Source of the DNA: Pontibacter rufus
Lineage (GTDB): Bacteria; Bacteroidota; Bacteroidia; Cytophagales; Hymenobacteraceae
Reading direction: 5' to 3'
Assembly (NCBI RefSeq): GCF_015694705.1
Contig: NZ_JADQDR010000017.1
Location: forward strand, 1 to 55,289
DNA length: 55,289 nt
The position numbers were made by a program, and so were the translations under genes. The notes below the pieces were generated by a model. That model saw only the letters and a program-made list of their open reading frames with translations, was not told the DNA's origin and ran no database searches. Below are positions 7,944 to 16,590 of this stretch, in pieces. Positions within the stretch are counted from its first letter, which is position 1; the number at the start of each line of letters is the position of its first letter.

Positions 7944-9011
7944 GTGAACAATCATACTTTCAGAATAAAAGACATTGCCGCAAGAGCCAACGTATCGATA
8001 GGAACGGTAGACCGTGTGCTTCACAACCGGGGAAGAGTGTCGGAAGAAGTGCGGCAGCGTATCCTTGCAATTGCAGACGAACTTAATTATAAACCCAACC
8101 TGCTGGCAAGGGCGTTGGTGAACAACAAAACATATAATGTAGCCGCTCTTATACCTGATCCTGCTGCTGACAGCTACTGGCAGGCGCCGAAGGCGGGCAT
8201 CGAAAAGGCTGAAGAAGAACTCAAACAGTATGGCATCAGGGTTACGCAGTATATCTTCGACCCTTTTCATGTAAATTCCTTTCTGGAGCAGGCAGATAAA
8301 ATCGCAGCATCTACTTTTAGCGGTATCCTGGTTGCGCCTATTTTTTACCGCCAGTCGCTGGCTTATTTTGATAAATGGAAAAATGACGGAATTCCCTTTG
8401 TGCTGTTCAATACGCACATACCCGATTATGAGCCTTTGATGTATATCGGGCAGGACTCCTACCAAAGTGGTTTTCTGGCAGGTAAGCTCCTGCACTATGG
8501 TTGTAAAGAAAAATGCTCTTTTGTGGTAGCGCATATCGAGGAGGATATCCTGAACTCCTCTCACCTGCTTCATAAGGAACAGGGATTTGTGGACTATTTC
8601 GCGAAGCAGCAGCTGGCCGGTGTATACAACGTTATCCAGGCAGACCTGCAAAGCACTGCCCAAAATACGATTGCGCAGCAACTGGATCAGCTTTTTGCAG
8701 AAGCACCTGATATAAAGGGCATCTTTGTAACCAACTCTAAGGCAAGCATTGTTGCTGAATATTTACAGGACAGGCAGATAACGCAGGCGCACCTGATAGG
8801 CTATGACCTGATGGAAAAGAATCTCCACTATCTGAACCTGGGTATCATTGAATTCCTGATCAACCAGAACCCCAAAGGGCAGGGCTACTGGGGCATACAC
8901 GCTTTGGCAGACTATTTAATATTTCAAAAGAAAAACAACCCGATCAAGTACCTGCCACTGGATATTATCACAAAAGAAAACCTGCACTACTATATTGAGT
9001 CTGATATCTGA
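7944..9011 (+). CDS. LacI-family transcriptional regulator with sugar-binding domain
   Basis: A 355-residue DNA-binding protein. The N-terminal helix-turn-helix (IKDIAARANVSIGTVDRVLH, residues about 8-27) and the hinge helix region (LNYKPNLLARALV) are typical of LacI/GalR regulators. From about residue 65 a type I periplasmic-binding-protein fold follows and probably senses a sugar or sugar phosphate. The TVDRVLHNRG variant is common in Bacteroidota regulators of this type. It is transcribed away from the nucleotidyltransferase/CBM9 pair and towards the glycerate kinase operon, 358 bases downstream after a terminator. The target is unknown; the shared element upstream hints at autoregulation and control of the first SusC/SusD system. 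Confidence 0.88.
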   Translation: MNNHTFRIKDIAARANVSIGTVDRVLHNRGRVSEEVRQRILAIADELNYKPNLLARALVNNKTYNVAALIPDPAADSYWQAPKAGIEKAEEELKQYGIRVTQYIFDPFHVNSFLEQADKIAASTFSGILVAPIFYRQSLAYFDKWKNDGIPFVLFNTHIPDYEPLMYIGQDSYQSGFLAGKLLHYGCKEKCSFVVAHIEEDILNSSHLLHKEQGFVDYFAKQQLAGVYNVIQADLQSTAQNTIAQQLDQLFAEAPDIKGIFVTNSKASIVAEYLQDRQITQAHLIGYDLMEKNLHYLNLGIIEFLINQNPKGQGYWGIHALADYLIFQKKNNPIKYLPLDIITKENLHYYIESDI

Positions 9012-9369
9012 ATTAGAATAACTGAAGGATTGTGGTCTGTAAAGTATGATGTTTAGCAATAAACCTAAACACCATACATGACAAACCAAAATTTAAAGCC
9101 ATTGCCCTACTGAAAGAAGGCTCTACTTTTAGTAGGGCCTCTTTGTTTTATAACTAACCTATTTAACCTTTTGCCTCTGGTTATGGCCGATGGCATTGCT
9201 ATCCTGTTTTACAGGCAAGTATAAAGACCATTGAAGTATAAATTACCGTTGTGATCCTGTTATTGGCGGGTTTATATTGTATATTCAGCATAAACCTATA
9301 ATTTAGGATACAGGGGAAACAGATAACGAATGGCCAAGTCAAAAAGCTTTCATAATTAAAGTATAACGC
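9012..9369. other. Intergenic stretch with terminator and glycerate kinase leader
   Basis: After the terminator hairpin at 9104-9138 the stretch holds three AAGTATAA octamers (9217-9224, 9234-9241 and 9359-9366). The last ends three bases before the glycerate kinase ATG, where a ribosome binding site would normally lie. No gene is visible. Confidence 0.55.
9104..9150 (+). terminator. Intrinsic terminator after the LacI gene
   Basis: A perfect GCCCTACT/AGTAGGGC stem with a 19-base loop is followed by CTCTTTGTTTTA. It lies about 95 bases past the LacI stop and separates that gene from the glycerate kinase operon. Confidence 0.75.
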
Positions 9370-10515
9370 ATGAAAATTGTCGTTGCTCCGGATTCCTATA
9401 AAGGCAGTTTATCTGCAAAAGAAGTGGGGATTATAATAAAAGAGGCTTTTACACAGGAGATTCCTGGGGTGCAGGTACACCTTGTACCAATGGCTGATGG
9501 CGGAGAAGGCACTTTAGATACGCTTTTATTTGCCACCCACGGGAGGCGGATAGATACAACAGCAACTGGCCCCTTGGGCGAACCAGTTACAACCAGCTAT
9601 GGCGTGCTGGGCGATGCGGAAACCATTGTTATTGAAATGGCGCTGGTGGCGGGCTTGCCGATGGTTCCGGCAGTTGAGCGGAATCCGATGCTGACGACCA
9701 CTTTCGGCATAGGCGAATTAATCCTGGAAGCTATCCAAAAGGGATTCCGGCATTTCATTATCGGGCTGGGCGGAAGTGCTACAAACGACGGCGGCCTGGG
9801 AATGCTACAGGCCCTTGGAGCTATTTTTCTTGACAAGTATAACCAGCGCGTAAGCCCCACAGGAGATTCGCTCCTGCAGGTTACATCGGTTGATTTTTCC
9901 GGGCTCAATCCTAAGCTGAAAGAATGCAGTTTTAAAATTGCCAGCGACGTAGAAAGCCCCTTATGTGGAACAAACGGTGCTACCCATGTTTTCGGGCCGC
10001 AAAAAGGAGCAACCGCAGCGCAGGTCATATTACTGGATGAAGGCATGGCGCATTACGCCCGCCTGGTAGAAGAGGCATTGCAATTAAAACTCCAGCACAT
10101 ACCCGGAGCCGGGGCGGCAGGCGGTCTGGGATTTGGCTTTTTGGCGCTGGGAGCAGAAATTCTTTCCGGCGCACGGATTGTGGCCGAAGCGGCTGGCCTA
10201 AAGCACCTCATTAAAGAAGCAGATTGGGTGATTACGGGCGAAGGACAGAGCGATTATCAAACAGCATATGGTAAAGCACCTTTTTTTGTTGCCAGCATGG
10301 CGAAGGAAGCAGGGGTAAACACAATACTCCTGTCGGGCAGCCTCGGAGAAGGGCATGAACAGTTGCTGGAACATTTTGTGAGTTGTCATTCCATTCTCCA
10401 TGCGCCGGTATCGCTGGCGGAAGCTATGACAAATGCCCGGATTTATTTAGCCTCTGCTGCACGAAACATTGCCCGGCTGCTTTACCATGCTTCTCAGAAA
10501 AGTAACTTATTTTGA
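9370..10515 (+). CDS. Glycerate 2-kinase
   Basis: A 381-residue cytoplasmic enzyme of the GarK/GlxK family, of normal length. It opens with the family signature (IVVAPDSYKGSLSA), has MADGGEGT near residue 42 and the glycine-rich GLGGSATNDGG motif near residues 133-143, and ends with the VITGEGQSD block. It phosphorylates D-glycerate to 2-phosphoglycerate, feeding lower glycolysis. The stop is 6 bases before the GntP-type permease gene, so the two form an operon, presumably for uptake and use of glycerate or a related acid. An AAGTATAA octamer occupies the place of a ribosome binding site just before the ATG. Confidence 0.92.
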   Translation: MKIVVAPDSYKGSLSAKEVGIIIKEAFTQEIPGVQVHLVPMADGGEGTLDTLLFATHGRRIDTTATGPLGEPVTTSYGVLGDAETIVIEMALVAGLPMVPAVERNPMLTTTFGIGELILEAIQKGFRHFIIGLGGSATNDGGLGMLQALGAIFLDKYNQRVSPTGDSLLQVTSVDFSGLNPKLKECSFKIASDVESPLCGTNGATHVFGPQKGATAAQVILLDEGMAHYARLVEEALQLKLQHIPGAGAAGGLGFGFLALGAEILSGARIVAEAAGLKHLIKEADWVITGEGQSDYQTAYGKAPFFVASMAKEAGVNTILLSGSLGEGHEQLLEHFVSCHSILHAPVSLAEAMTNARIYLASAARNIARLLYHASQKSNLF

Positions 10516-10521
10516 AGTCAA

Positions 10522-11880
10522 ATGATACAAGGCCCTTTACTGTTTCTCGTTCTCCTGCTAAGCGTAGCTTTTATTGTTGTAGCTACTGCAAAACTTAAGC
10601 TCCATCCCTTTTTAGCTTTACTGATAGCAGCTTTCGGGTTGGGTATAGTAGTAGGTATGCCGCTGCCGGAGGTAGTGCAGGCGGTTACGGAAGGGTTTGG
10701 CGGGTTAATGGGTTACATCGGAATTGTGATTGTGGCAGGAACCATCATGGGGAAAATCCTGGAAAAATCCGGTGCTGCTTTGCGCATGGCTGAGGTTGTA
10801 TTAAGAATAGTAGGCGAAAAAAGACCCCAGATAGCCATGACACTAATTGGCGCTATCGTCAGCATTCCTGTGTTTTGTGATTCGGGCTTTGTTATTTTGT
10901 CCGGCCTGAGAAAAGCGCTGGCCCGCCGGGCACATGTATCGTTGGCTTCCATGTCGGTAGCCCTGGCCACGGGCCTTTATGCGACCCATACGCTTGTGCC
11001 GCCGACACCCGGGCCAATTGCTGCCGCCGGAAATATTGGTGCTGGTGATTACCTGGGTACGATTATCCTGATTGGCTTAGTCGTTGCAGTTCCTGTTTCG
11101 CTGGCAGGGTACCTCTGGGCTGTAAAAGTAGCTGCCTCTATCAAAATTGAAGGAGAGGCAGAACCGGATTACCGGTATAATGAAGTGGTCGAATCGTTTG
11201 GGCGGCTTCCTTCTGCAGCAAAAGCTTTTACGCCCATTTTTTTACCGATAGTACTGATAGGCATCGGCTCAGTTGTGAGCTATGCGCAATGGACTGGCAA
11301 AGCGGCTGAAGTGCTGCTTTTTCTGGGCAATCCTGTTGTAGCCTTACTGCTGGGCGTGTTTGCCGCCTTTCCCCTGCTACCGAAGTGGAACGAAGAAACC
11401 CTGACCGGATGGGTAGGAGAAGGCATCAACGACTCTGCCGCCATACTTTTGCTTACAGGAGCAGGTGGCGCTTTTGGCGCTGTGATTAAAGTAACTCCCG
11501 TAGCCGATGTGATCCAAAGCTTTGCCGGGGACGGATCGCTGGAGGGAGCGCTGGTTCTGTTAATTCCATTTTTTGTTGCTGCTGCTTTAAAGACGGCCCA
11601 GGGCTCTTCCACAGCAGCGCTCGTTATCACCTCAGCGCTTATTGCGCCTATGCTCCCGCAAGCAGGAATTGAAGGTGCAGTGCCTCTATCTTTAGTAGTA
11701 ATGGCCATCGGCGCCGGCGCCATGGTCGTAAGCCACGTAAACGACAGCTACTTCTGGGTAGTAACGCAGTTCAGCGGCCTGAAAGTGGCAGATGCCTACA
11801 AAGCCCATACCATGGCTACCCTGGTGCAGGGCATTGTAGGCATCCTTACAACGATGCTGCTGTGGTTCCTGCTGGTGTAA
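10522..11880 (+). CDS. GntP-family gluconate/glycerate:H+ symporter
   Basis: A 452-residue inner-membrane protein with about 12 hydrophobic segments and GntP-family landmarks: FGLGIVVGMPL near the N-terminus, IPVFCDSGFVIL near residue 115, THTLVPPTPGPIAAA near 155 and HVNDSYFWV close to the C-terminus. GntP proteins import gluconate, glycerate or similar hydroxy acids with protons. Tight coupling to glycerate kinase favours D-glycerate as substrate, although gluconate remains possible. No dedicated regulator is adjacent except the LacI gene upstream. A hairpin terminator follows at 12058-12087. Confidence 0.92.
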   Translation: MIQGPLLFLVLLLSVAFIVVATAKLKLHPFLALLIAAFGLGIVVGMPLPEVVQAVTEGFGGLMGYIGIVIVAGTIMGKILEKSGAALRMAEVVLRIVGEKRPQIAMTLIGAIVSIPVFCDSGFVILSGLRKALARRAHVSLASMSVALATGLYATHTLVPPTPGPIAAAGNIGAGDYLGTIILIGLVVAVPVSLAGYLWAVKVAASIKIEGEAEPDYRYNEVVESFGRLPSAAKAFTPIFLPIVLIGIGSVVSYAQWTGKAAEVLLFLGNPVVALLLGVFAAFPLLPKWNEETLTGWVGEGINDSAAILLLTGAGGAFGAVIKVTPVADVIQSFAGDGSLEGALVLLIPFFVAAALKTAQGSSTAALVITSALIAPMLPQAGIEGAVPLSLVVMAIGAGAMVVSHVNDSYFWVVTQFSGLKVADAYKAHTMATLVQGIVGILTTMLLWFLLV

Positions 11881-12057
11881 AAGGAGGAGCAGAAAAGGGG
11901 TTTAGTCTCTGGTTGTACACTATAAAACGCCACCCAGCGGGCAACTGCGTTATTCAAAATCATTCCGGGCATTACTGGTGCGGAAAGAGGCGTTTCGCTC
12001 TCAGGTATCTTTTGCCAATCTATACTTTAAAATATCCCGCTGGAGCATTTTAAAGCA

Positions 12058-12087
12058 AAAGCCCCTGTACCTGGGCACAAGGGCTTT
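12058..12087. terminator. Bidirectional terminator between convergent genes
   Basis: AAAGCCCCTGT pairs with ACAAGGGCTTT with one internal mismatch. The element lies between the GntP stop (11880) and the GH97 stop (12176), and both flanks are T/A-rich, so it can end transcription from either side. Confidence 0.7.
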
Positions 12088-12175
12088 ACAACTCACCTCA
12101 ATCAAACTTGCAGTTAAACCTTCTACATTCAGGCAGGCATAGTTTTATCTCCTGACGGCCTGTCTGTCTGAAACA

Positions 12176-14173
12176 TTATTTGGCCGGGTATATCCTGGCG
12201 GCCCAGCCACCGCCACCTTTCATGTGCACTTTCAGCTTATCGCCTGCGTTCACTTTTATCACCTCCCTCACATAGTCTGTTCCGTTTCTGTCTGCATTGA
12301 TGCCATCTTTAAAGATCACAGCTTCATAGTTTCCTTTTGGCAGGAAGGACAGGTCTATGTTAAGGTCGCGCTCATCCCAATTGGTGATGGCGCCTACGTA
12401 CCAGGTATCACCTTTCCTGCGGGCGACAGCGGCATATTTCCCCACTTTGCCATCCAGTGCCACGGTTTCATCGAAAGTGGTGGGAACCGAAGCGATGAAT
12501 TCAGTGCTTTCCGGTTCTTCCATGTAGTTGGTTGGGCTATCCGCCAGCATATTAAACGGGGCTTCGTACAGCACGTACAGGGCCAACTGGTGCGTGCGGG
12601 TACCCTGGCTCATGGGGGCCGACCGGATAGCGCGGAAGCTCTTTTTGTTGGCGTTTTTCATAGCGCCGGGAGTATAATCCAGTGGTCCGGCCAGCATCCT
12701 AATAAAGGGAATGGTGCTGTCATACTTAGGAAAATCGGGGTCAGACCATTTCGCGTGCTCCAGCCCCTGCACACCTTCAAAATTCAATACATTGGGATAC
12801 GTGCGCTGCAGGCCGGTGGGCTTATAGGCTCCGTGAAAATCTACCATCAGTTTATAGTCGGCTGCTTTGTCTGCAATCTTATAGTAAAAGTCAACCATTT
12901 TCTGGTCATCCCGATCCATAAAGTCAATTTTAAAGCCTTTTACCCCCATCTTAGAATAAGTCGAGAGTGCTTCATCTGTTTTCCGGTTTAGCGGCAGCCA
13001 GCCACCCCACAGCCATACGCCCACATTTTTGCTGGCAGCATAATCTATTATCTCCTGAAGGTCTATTTCGGGCACCACCTGCATGATATCCTCACTCTCG
13101 GCCCAACCCTCGTCCAGCAAGATGTTTTCTATGTTATTGGCCGCCGCAAAGTCGATGTAGTACTTATAGGTTTCGGTGTTGATGCCAGCGCGGAAATCTA
13201 CGCCGGTGATGTTCCAGTCATTCCACCAGTCCCAGGCTACTTTCCCGGGCTTAATCCAGGAAGTATCTTTTATTCTGGAAGGCGAAGCAAGCTTGTAAAC
13301 CATATCATTGTTGAGCAGATCCTTGTCCTGCTCGCTGATGATCACCACACGCCACGGAAACTTACGGGCTCCGGCTGTTTTTGCAATGTATGGCGCTCTT
13401 TTTTCGATGAAAGATTGCAGGTTGTTGTGGCCGCCCTGTACCTCCACCAGCGGGTAATTTGCAAAGTCTCCTTTCAGGGAAAAATCCTTGTCGCTGGACT
13501 GTAAAAACATACCCGGATAGCTTTCCAGGTCGGCTTCGGTAATGGCGGCTTTCACCCCGTTGTTCAGTTCTACCAGCACTGGCGCAAAAGCGACTGTATC
13601 TTTAACAACTTCAGAAAGCGGAACATGGGCATACGTGTTCTCAAACGAAATCTGGTACATGTCATACGCTCCGTTTTCGAACTCATTGTTGGCGTACGGA
13701 AGGTAAACCATGTAATCTTTGGGAAAGTTAAACTCTGCCACCTCATCCTCTACGGTCAGCGAGTCTTTTTTATTGGTAAAAAAGCGGTAAGCCACGCCAT
13801 CATTATAGGCCCGGAAAATCACGCCATAATTGCCTTTAAAGTTCAGAGTTAGCTGGCTGTACTCATCCTCGATAAGGTCTTTCTTGTAGTGAAGCGGTTT
13901 GATAGTGGTGTTTACTTTATCAGTCTTTGCTGACACAGGCTTGCCATCGTCTCCCAGCACCTCTCCTCCTGCCAACTGCATCGAGATCACAGAGGGCGCT
14001 ATCACCTGCTGATTTCCATGCACAACAGACCATTTCAGTTGTCTACCTGCCTCCACACGCAGCTCTGTTTTTTTATCCGGAGACTTTAGACTGAAGGTTT
14101 TGCTTTTCTGCCCATACACCACTGTATGGCAAAAAGCGAAGAGAAGCAGGAGGCATAAGATACTGTGTTTCAT
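12176..14173 (-). CDS. Glycoside hydrolase family 97 protein
   Basis: A 665-residue secreted enzyme with a signal peptide of about 21 residues. The N-terminal beta-sandwich (from SLKSPDKKTEL) and a TIM barrel follow: NILLDEGWAE, VGVWLWGGW, KIDFMDRDDQ and MVDFHGAYKPTG. The Asp of KIDFM is residue 417 and probably corresponds to the nucleophile of retaining GH97 alpha-galactosidases (Asp415 in BtGH97b, from memory). The inverting SusB-type alpha-glucosidases use glutamates instead, so alpha-galactosidase is the better guess. The C-terminal sandwich contains YVGAITNWDERDL. It is the last gene of the utilisation locus, 60 bases after the first GH89 gene, and is probably periplasmic because it lacks a lipobox. 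Confidence 0.9.
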   Translation of the reverse strand: MKHSILCLLLLFAFCHTVVYGQKSKTFSLKSPDKKTELRVEAGRQLKWSVVHGNQQVIAPSVISMQLAGGEVLGDDGKPVSAKTDKVNTTIKPLHYKKDLIEDEYSQLTLNFKGNYGVIFRAYNDGVAYRFFTNKKDSLTVEDEVAEFNFPKDYMVYLPYANNEFENGAYDMYQISFENTYAHVPLSEVVKDTVAFAPVLVELNNGVKAAITEADLESYPGMFLQSSDKDFSLKGDFANYPLVEVQGGHNNLQSFIEKRAPYIAKTAGARKFPWRVVIISEQDKDLLNNDMVYKLASPSRIKDTSWIKPGKVAWDWWNDWNITGVDFRAGINTETYKYYIDFAAANNIENILLDEGWAESEDIMQVVPEIDLQEIIDYAASKNVGVWLWGGWLPLNRKTDEALSTYSKMGVKGFKIDFMDRDDQKMVDFYYKIADKAADYKLMVDFHGAYKPTGLQRTYPNVLNFEGVQGLEHAKWSDPDFPKYDSTIPFIRMLAGPLDYTPGAMKNANKKSFRAIRSAPMSQGTRTHQLALYVLYEAPFNMLADSPTNYMEEPESTEFIASVPTTFDETVALDGKVGKYAAVARRKGDTWYVGAITNWDERDLNIDLSFLPKGNYEAVIFKDGINADRNGTDYVREVIKVNAGDKLKVHMKGGGGWAARIYPAK

Positions 14174-14233
14174 AATATATGTCTTTATGATTGTTATAGA
14201 AGCAGCATCATTAAATGCCGATCATTAGCTGGT

Positions 14234-16543
14234 TCAGAAGCTGTTTCCTTTCTGGTGCTGCCCTGCTGATTCCGTGCTTTTAATCTCTGCTGCATATTTT
14301 TTATACATTTCGTTTGCCACCGCTACAGCATCTCCTTCTGTTTCGGTGCTGTAGCGCTCGTTGCCGTTCACCCACTGCCACTCCCAGTCCTTTATCTTTT
14401 CATCAAAGGCTTTCTGGTCTATCTCCTCCCCTTTCTGCATCTGGCTGATTACGTAGTCGAAGTACTGCTGCCAGCGTGGTTTATAGTAGCCATTCAGCAA
14501 GCCAGACCACTGCCTGTTGGCGTATTCACTCAGTTTACTGTCTTTGCCACCCCATAAGGTAATCAGGTTACGGGCATTCTTTTCGTAAAGCTTTTTCTCC
14601 GCTTCTGTTGTACCCCAGCTTTTAGCGTCCTCCAGCCACCTGCCCAGCAGGAAATCTTCGCGCGTAGCCAGCAGCCTGTCCAAGTCTTCTATCAGCGTAA
14701 TAAATTGCGCACTATGCGCTTTGAAAGCTGCCAGATCTTTGTTTTTATAGTCGCGGGCAAACTGCTGCTGAATAGTAGTGGCATAATTCGCCATTACCTG
14801 GCGTGTCAGGTCTACCAAGTCGAACTGAAAGCCTTCGCTGTTCTGCAGGTCCGCGGATGCAGCCGCCAGGTTGTCCCAGGCCGAAACTAGTTCGAGTGGC
14901 TCGTAAGTAAACCTGGTAGTAACGCCCCCTGCGTTTCGGCTAAAGGTTGGCCGCGCCACTATAATGGACTCAGGGCCGCCGGAGGTAACACTATCAGCGT
15001 AAACGGTACGCCTCAAAACTTCCCAGGCCTTGTTGGCACCGGCGCTTTCTTTTCCGTAGCGGCGCCTGGTATAGTTCTTCAGCCATACGTCAAGATCGAT
15101 GGGCGTTTCGCGCCAGGCGTTCTCCATCATCAACTCATACATTACCGGGTTTTGTTCGATGGCCTCCGGCGTTAAGCCTATGCCCACCATTTTGCCATTA
15201 TCCGGATCATGCAGCGCCTCAGATGGCCAGGTGGCCACGCGATCCATCAGGCCATACATGTTCACGTTTCCGCCGAAGTTGTGCAGCATGTTCCAGATCC
15301 AGGGTTTCCCGTAGTAGGCATCCGTTTTCTTCCACATGGGGTTTTTCTCGCTCCACAAGTCCAGTATAATCATCTTGTCATCCGGCACAGCATTGAGCAT
15401 GGCCTGTATCTGGGCCGGTTTCCAGAAGTCTCTGGAGAAGTGGAACAACCATCCCTGCATAATCCAGGTAGCTTCCGGATCAGCCGCCGCCATCGACTGG
15501 TATACCTTGCGGCTTACATTGCTGAGAAAAGTGGAATCGCTGGATGGCGGCTTGTTCTCATTAAAGGTATCGGACGTATAAAGATGATTTGTTCCATAGG
15601 TTTTTATTTCTTCCTGAATAAACTTTTTTCCTATCTCTACAAACATCGGATCGTCCGGGTGCAGAAGATACACAGCAGGAAATCCGGCCCAGTCTGTCTT
15701 TTTCAGGTTTGCATCCGGAAATTTATCTTTGAAAGCAGGCGGTACGTGCCCGGTAAAAGCAGGCAGTATGGGCGTCATGCCCAGGCCTCTTTCCCGTTCC
15801 AGTATCTGCTTTTGCAGCGCTTCGTGGCTTTCCATCCAGCTAACAGGCAAAGGTCCGTCCCACCCATCAAGATTGCCCATCCAGAACCAGCTGAAGTAAG
15901 CAGGACCACTGAAAAAACTCTCAAGGTCCTTATCGGTTAAACCCATACTTTTATACACGCGGCGGTGGATGGCATTCTGCCCTGTAAGCGCAAGCGGCAT
16001 GTTGATGCCATTCATTGCCATCCAGTCTATTTCCCACTGCCAGCGGTCCCAGTCCCACCAGCTCATGGTATAGTTATAGGTGCAGTAGTTCAGGTAATAG
16101 CGGTACTTGTACGGGCTGACATGCCGGACTTTTTGCGGCACCACGGGCAGCTTGTCTGTAAGATTAAGGTTGATGCCGTTCCAGGTGATGCTGCTGTTGG
16201 TGTAGTACTTCAGGTAATGATTGAGGGCACTGGCAACCGAAACGCCGTTGTTTCCTCTCAAAACAATCCTGCTATCTACACTCTCCACTTCATACACATC
16301 GTTCTCTCCTGCTTTCGGGATGAATTCTACTACAAAAGATTCTGCCTGCTCCGGCACCACGCGCTTTATCAGGGCATAAACAGGCTCTTTGTCTGCCTGG
16401 TCCTGGCTTACGGCAGCTGTTGTGCCCGTATTTACAACTGAGTTGCTATGCTCCGGCCGTACCGCACAGGACGCCACCAGCAACGACAGCGCCAGAAGAA
16501 TTATACCTGAGCAATAAAACCTGTATACCGAAACAACATTCAT
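14234..16543 (-). CDS. GH89 alpha-N-acetylglucosaminidase, lipoprotein (copy 1)
   Basis: A 769-residue protein related to human NAGLU. It has a lipobox (LLVASC) without a following acidic export signal, so periplasmic anchoring is likely. The GH89 core shows YRYYLNYCTYNYTMSWWDW, MNGINMPLALTGQ, FFSGPAYFSWFWMGN and LYTSDTFNE. The candidate catalytic glutamates are E329 (DTFNE) and E460 (TPEAIEQN), corresponding to Glu316 and Glu446 of human NAGLU. The second site reads PEA instead of the usual PEG. The enzyme releases terminal alpha-linked GlcNAc. It follows copy 2 by 47 bases and was probably produced by tandem duplication; divergence suggests different aglycone preference. Confidence 0.92.
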   Translation of the reverse strand: MNVVSVYRFYCSGIILLALSLLVASCAVRPEHSNSVVNTGTTAAVSQDQADKEPVYALIKRVVPEQAESFVVEFIPKAGENDVYEVESVDSRIVLRGNNGVSVASALNHYLKYYTNSSITWNGINLNLTDKLPVVPQKVRHVSPYKYRYYLNYCTYNYTMSWWDWDRWQWEIDWMAMNGINMPLALTGQNAIHRRVYKSMGLTDKDLESFFSGPAYFSWFWMGNLDGWDGPLPVSWMESHEALQKQILERERGLGMTPILPAFTGHVPPAFKDKFPDANLKKTDWAGFPAVYLLHPDDPMFVEIGKKFIQEEIKTYGTNHLYTSDTFNENKPPSSDSTFLSNVSRKVYQSMAAADPEATWIMQGWLFHFSRDFWKPAQIQAMLNAVPDDKMIILDLWSEKNPMWKKTDAYYGKPWIWNMLHNFGGNVNMYGLMDRVATWPSEALHDPDNGKMVGIGLTPEAIEQNPVMYELMMENAWRETPIDLDVWLKNYTRRRYGKESAGANKAWEVLRRTVYADSVTSGGPESIIVARPTFSRNAGGVTTRFTYEPLELVSAWDNLAAASADLQNSEGFQFDLVDLTRQVMANYATTIQQQFARDYKNKDLAAFKAHSAQFITLIEDLDRLLATREDFLLGRWLEDAKSWGTTEAEKKLYEKNARNLITLWGGKDSKLSEYANRQWSGLLNGYYKPRWQQYFDYVISQMQKGEEIDQKAFDEKIKDWEWQWVNGNERYSTETEGDAVAVANEMYKKYAAEIKSTESAGQHQKGNSF

Positions 16544-16590
16544 CTTAAATAGCTATTTCCTGAAGATTATGTAATCGCCTGCCATAGCGT

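Noticed and set aside
7875..8681. A 268-codon open frame on the minus strand opposite the LacI gene
   Set aside because: It is fully antisense to a clear LacI-family protein, and its translation is rich in Cys, Phe and Arg with no recognisable domain, as expected from a shadow frame.
12224..15940. Long plus-strand frames (243-255 codons) opposite GH97 and GH89
   Set aside because: All lie inside convincingly annotated enzymes on the other strand and have no motif or ribosome binding site of their own.
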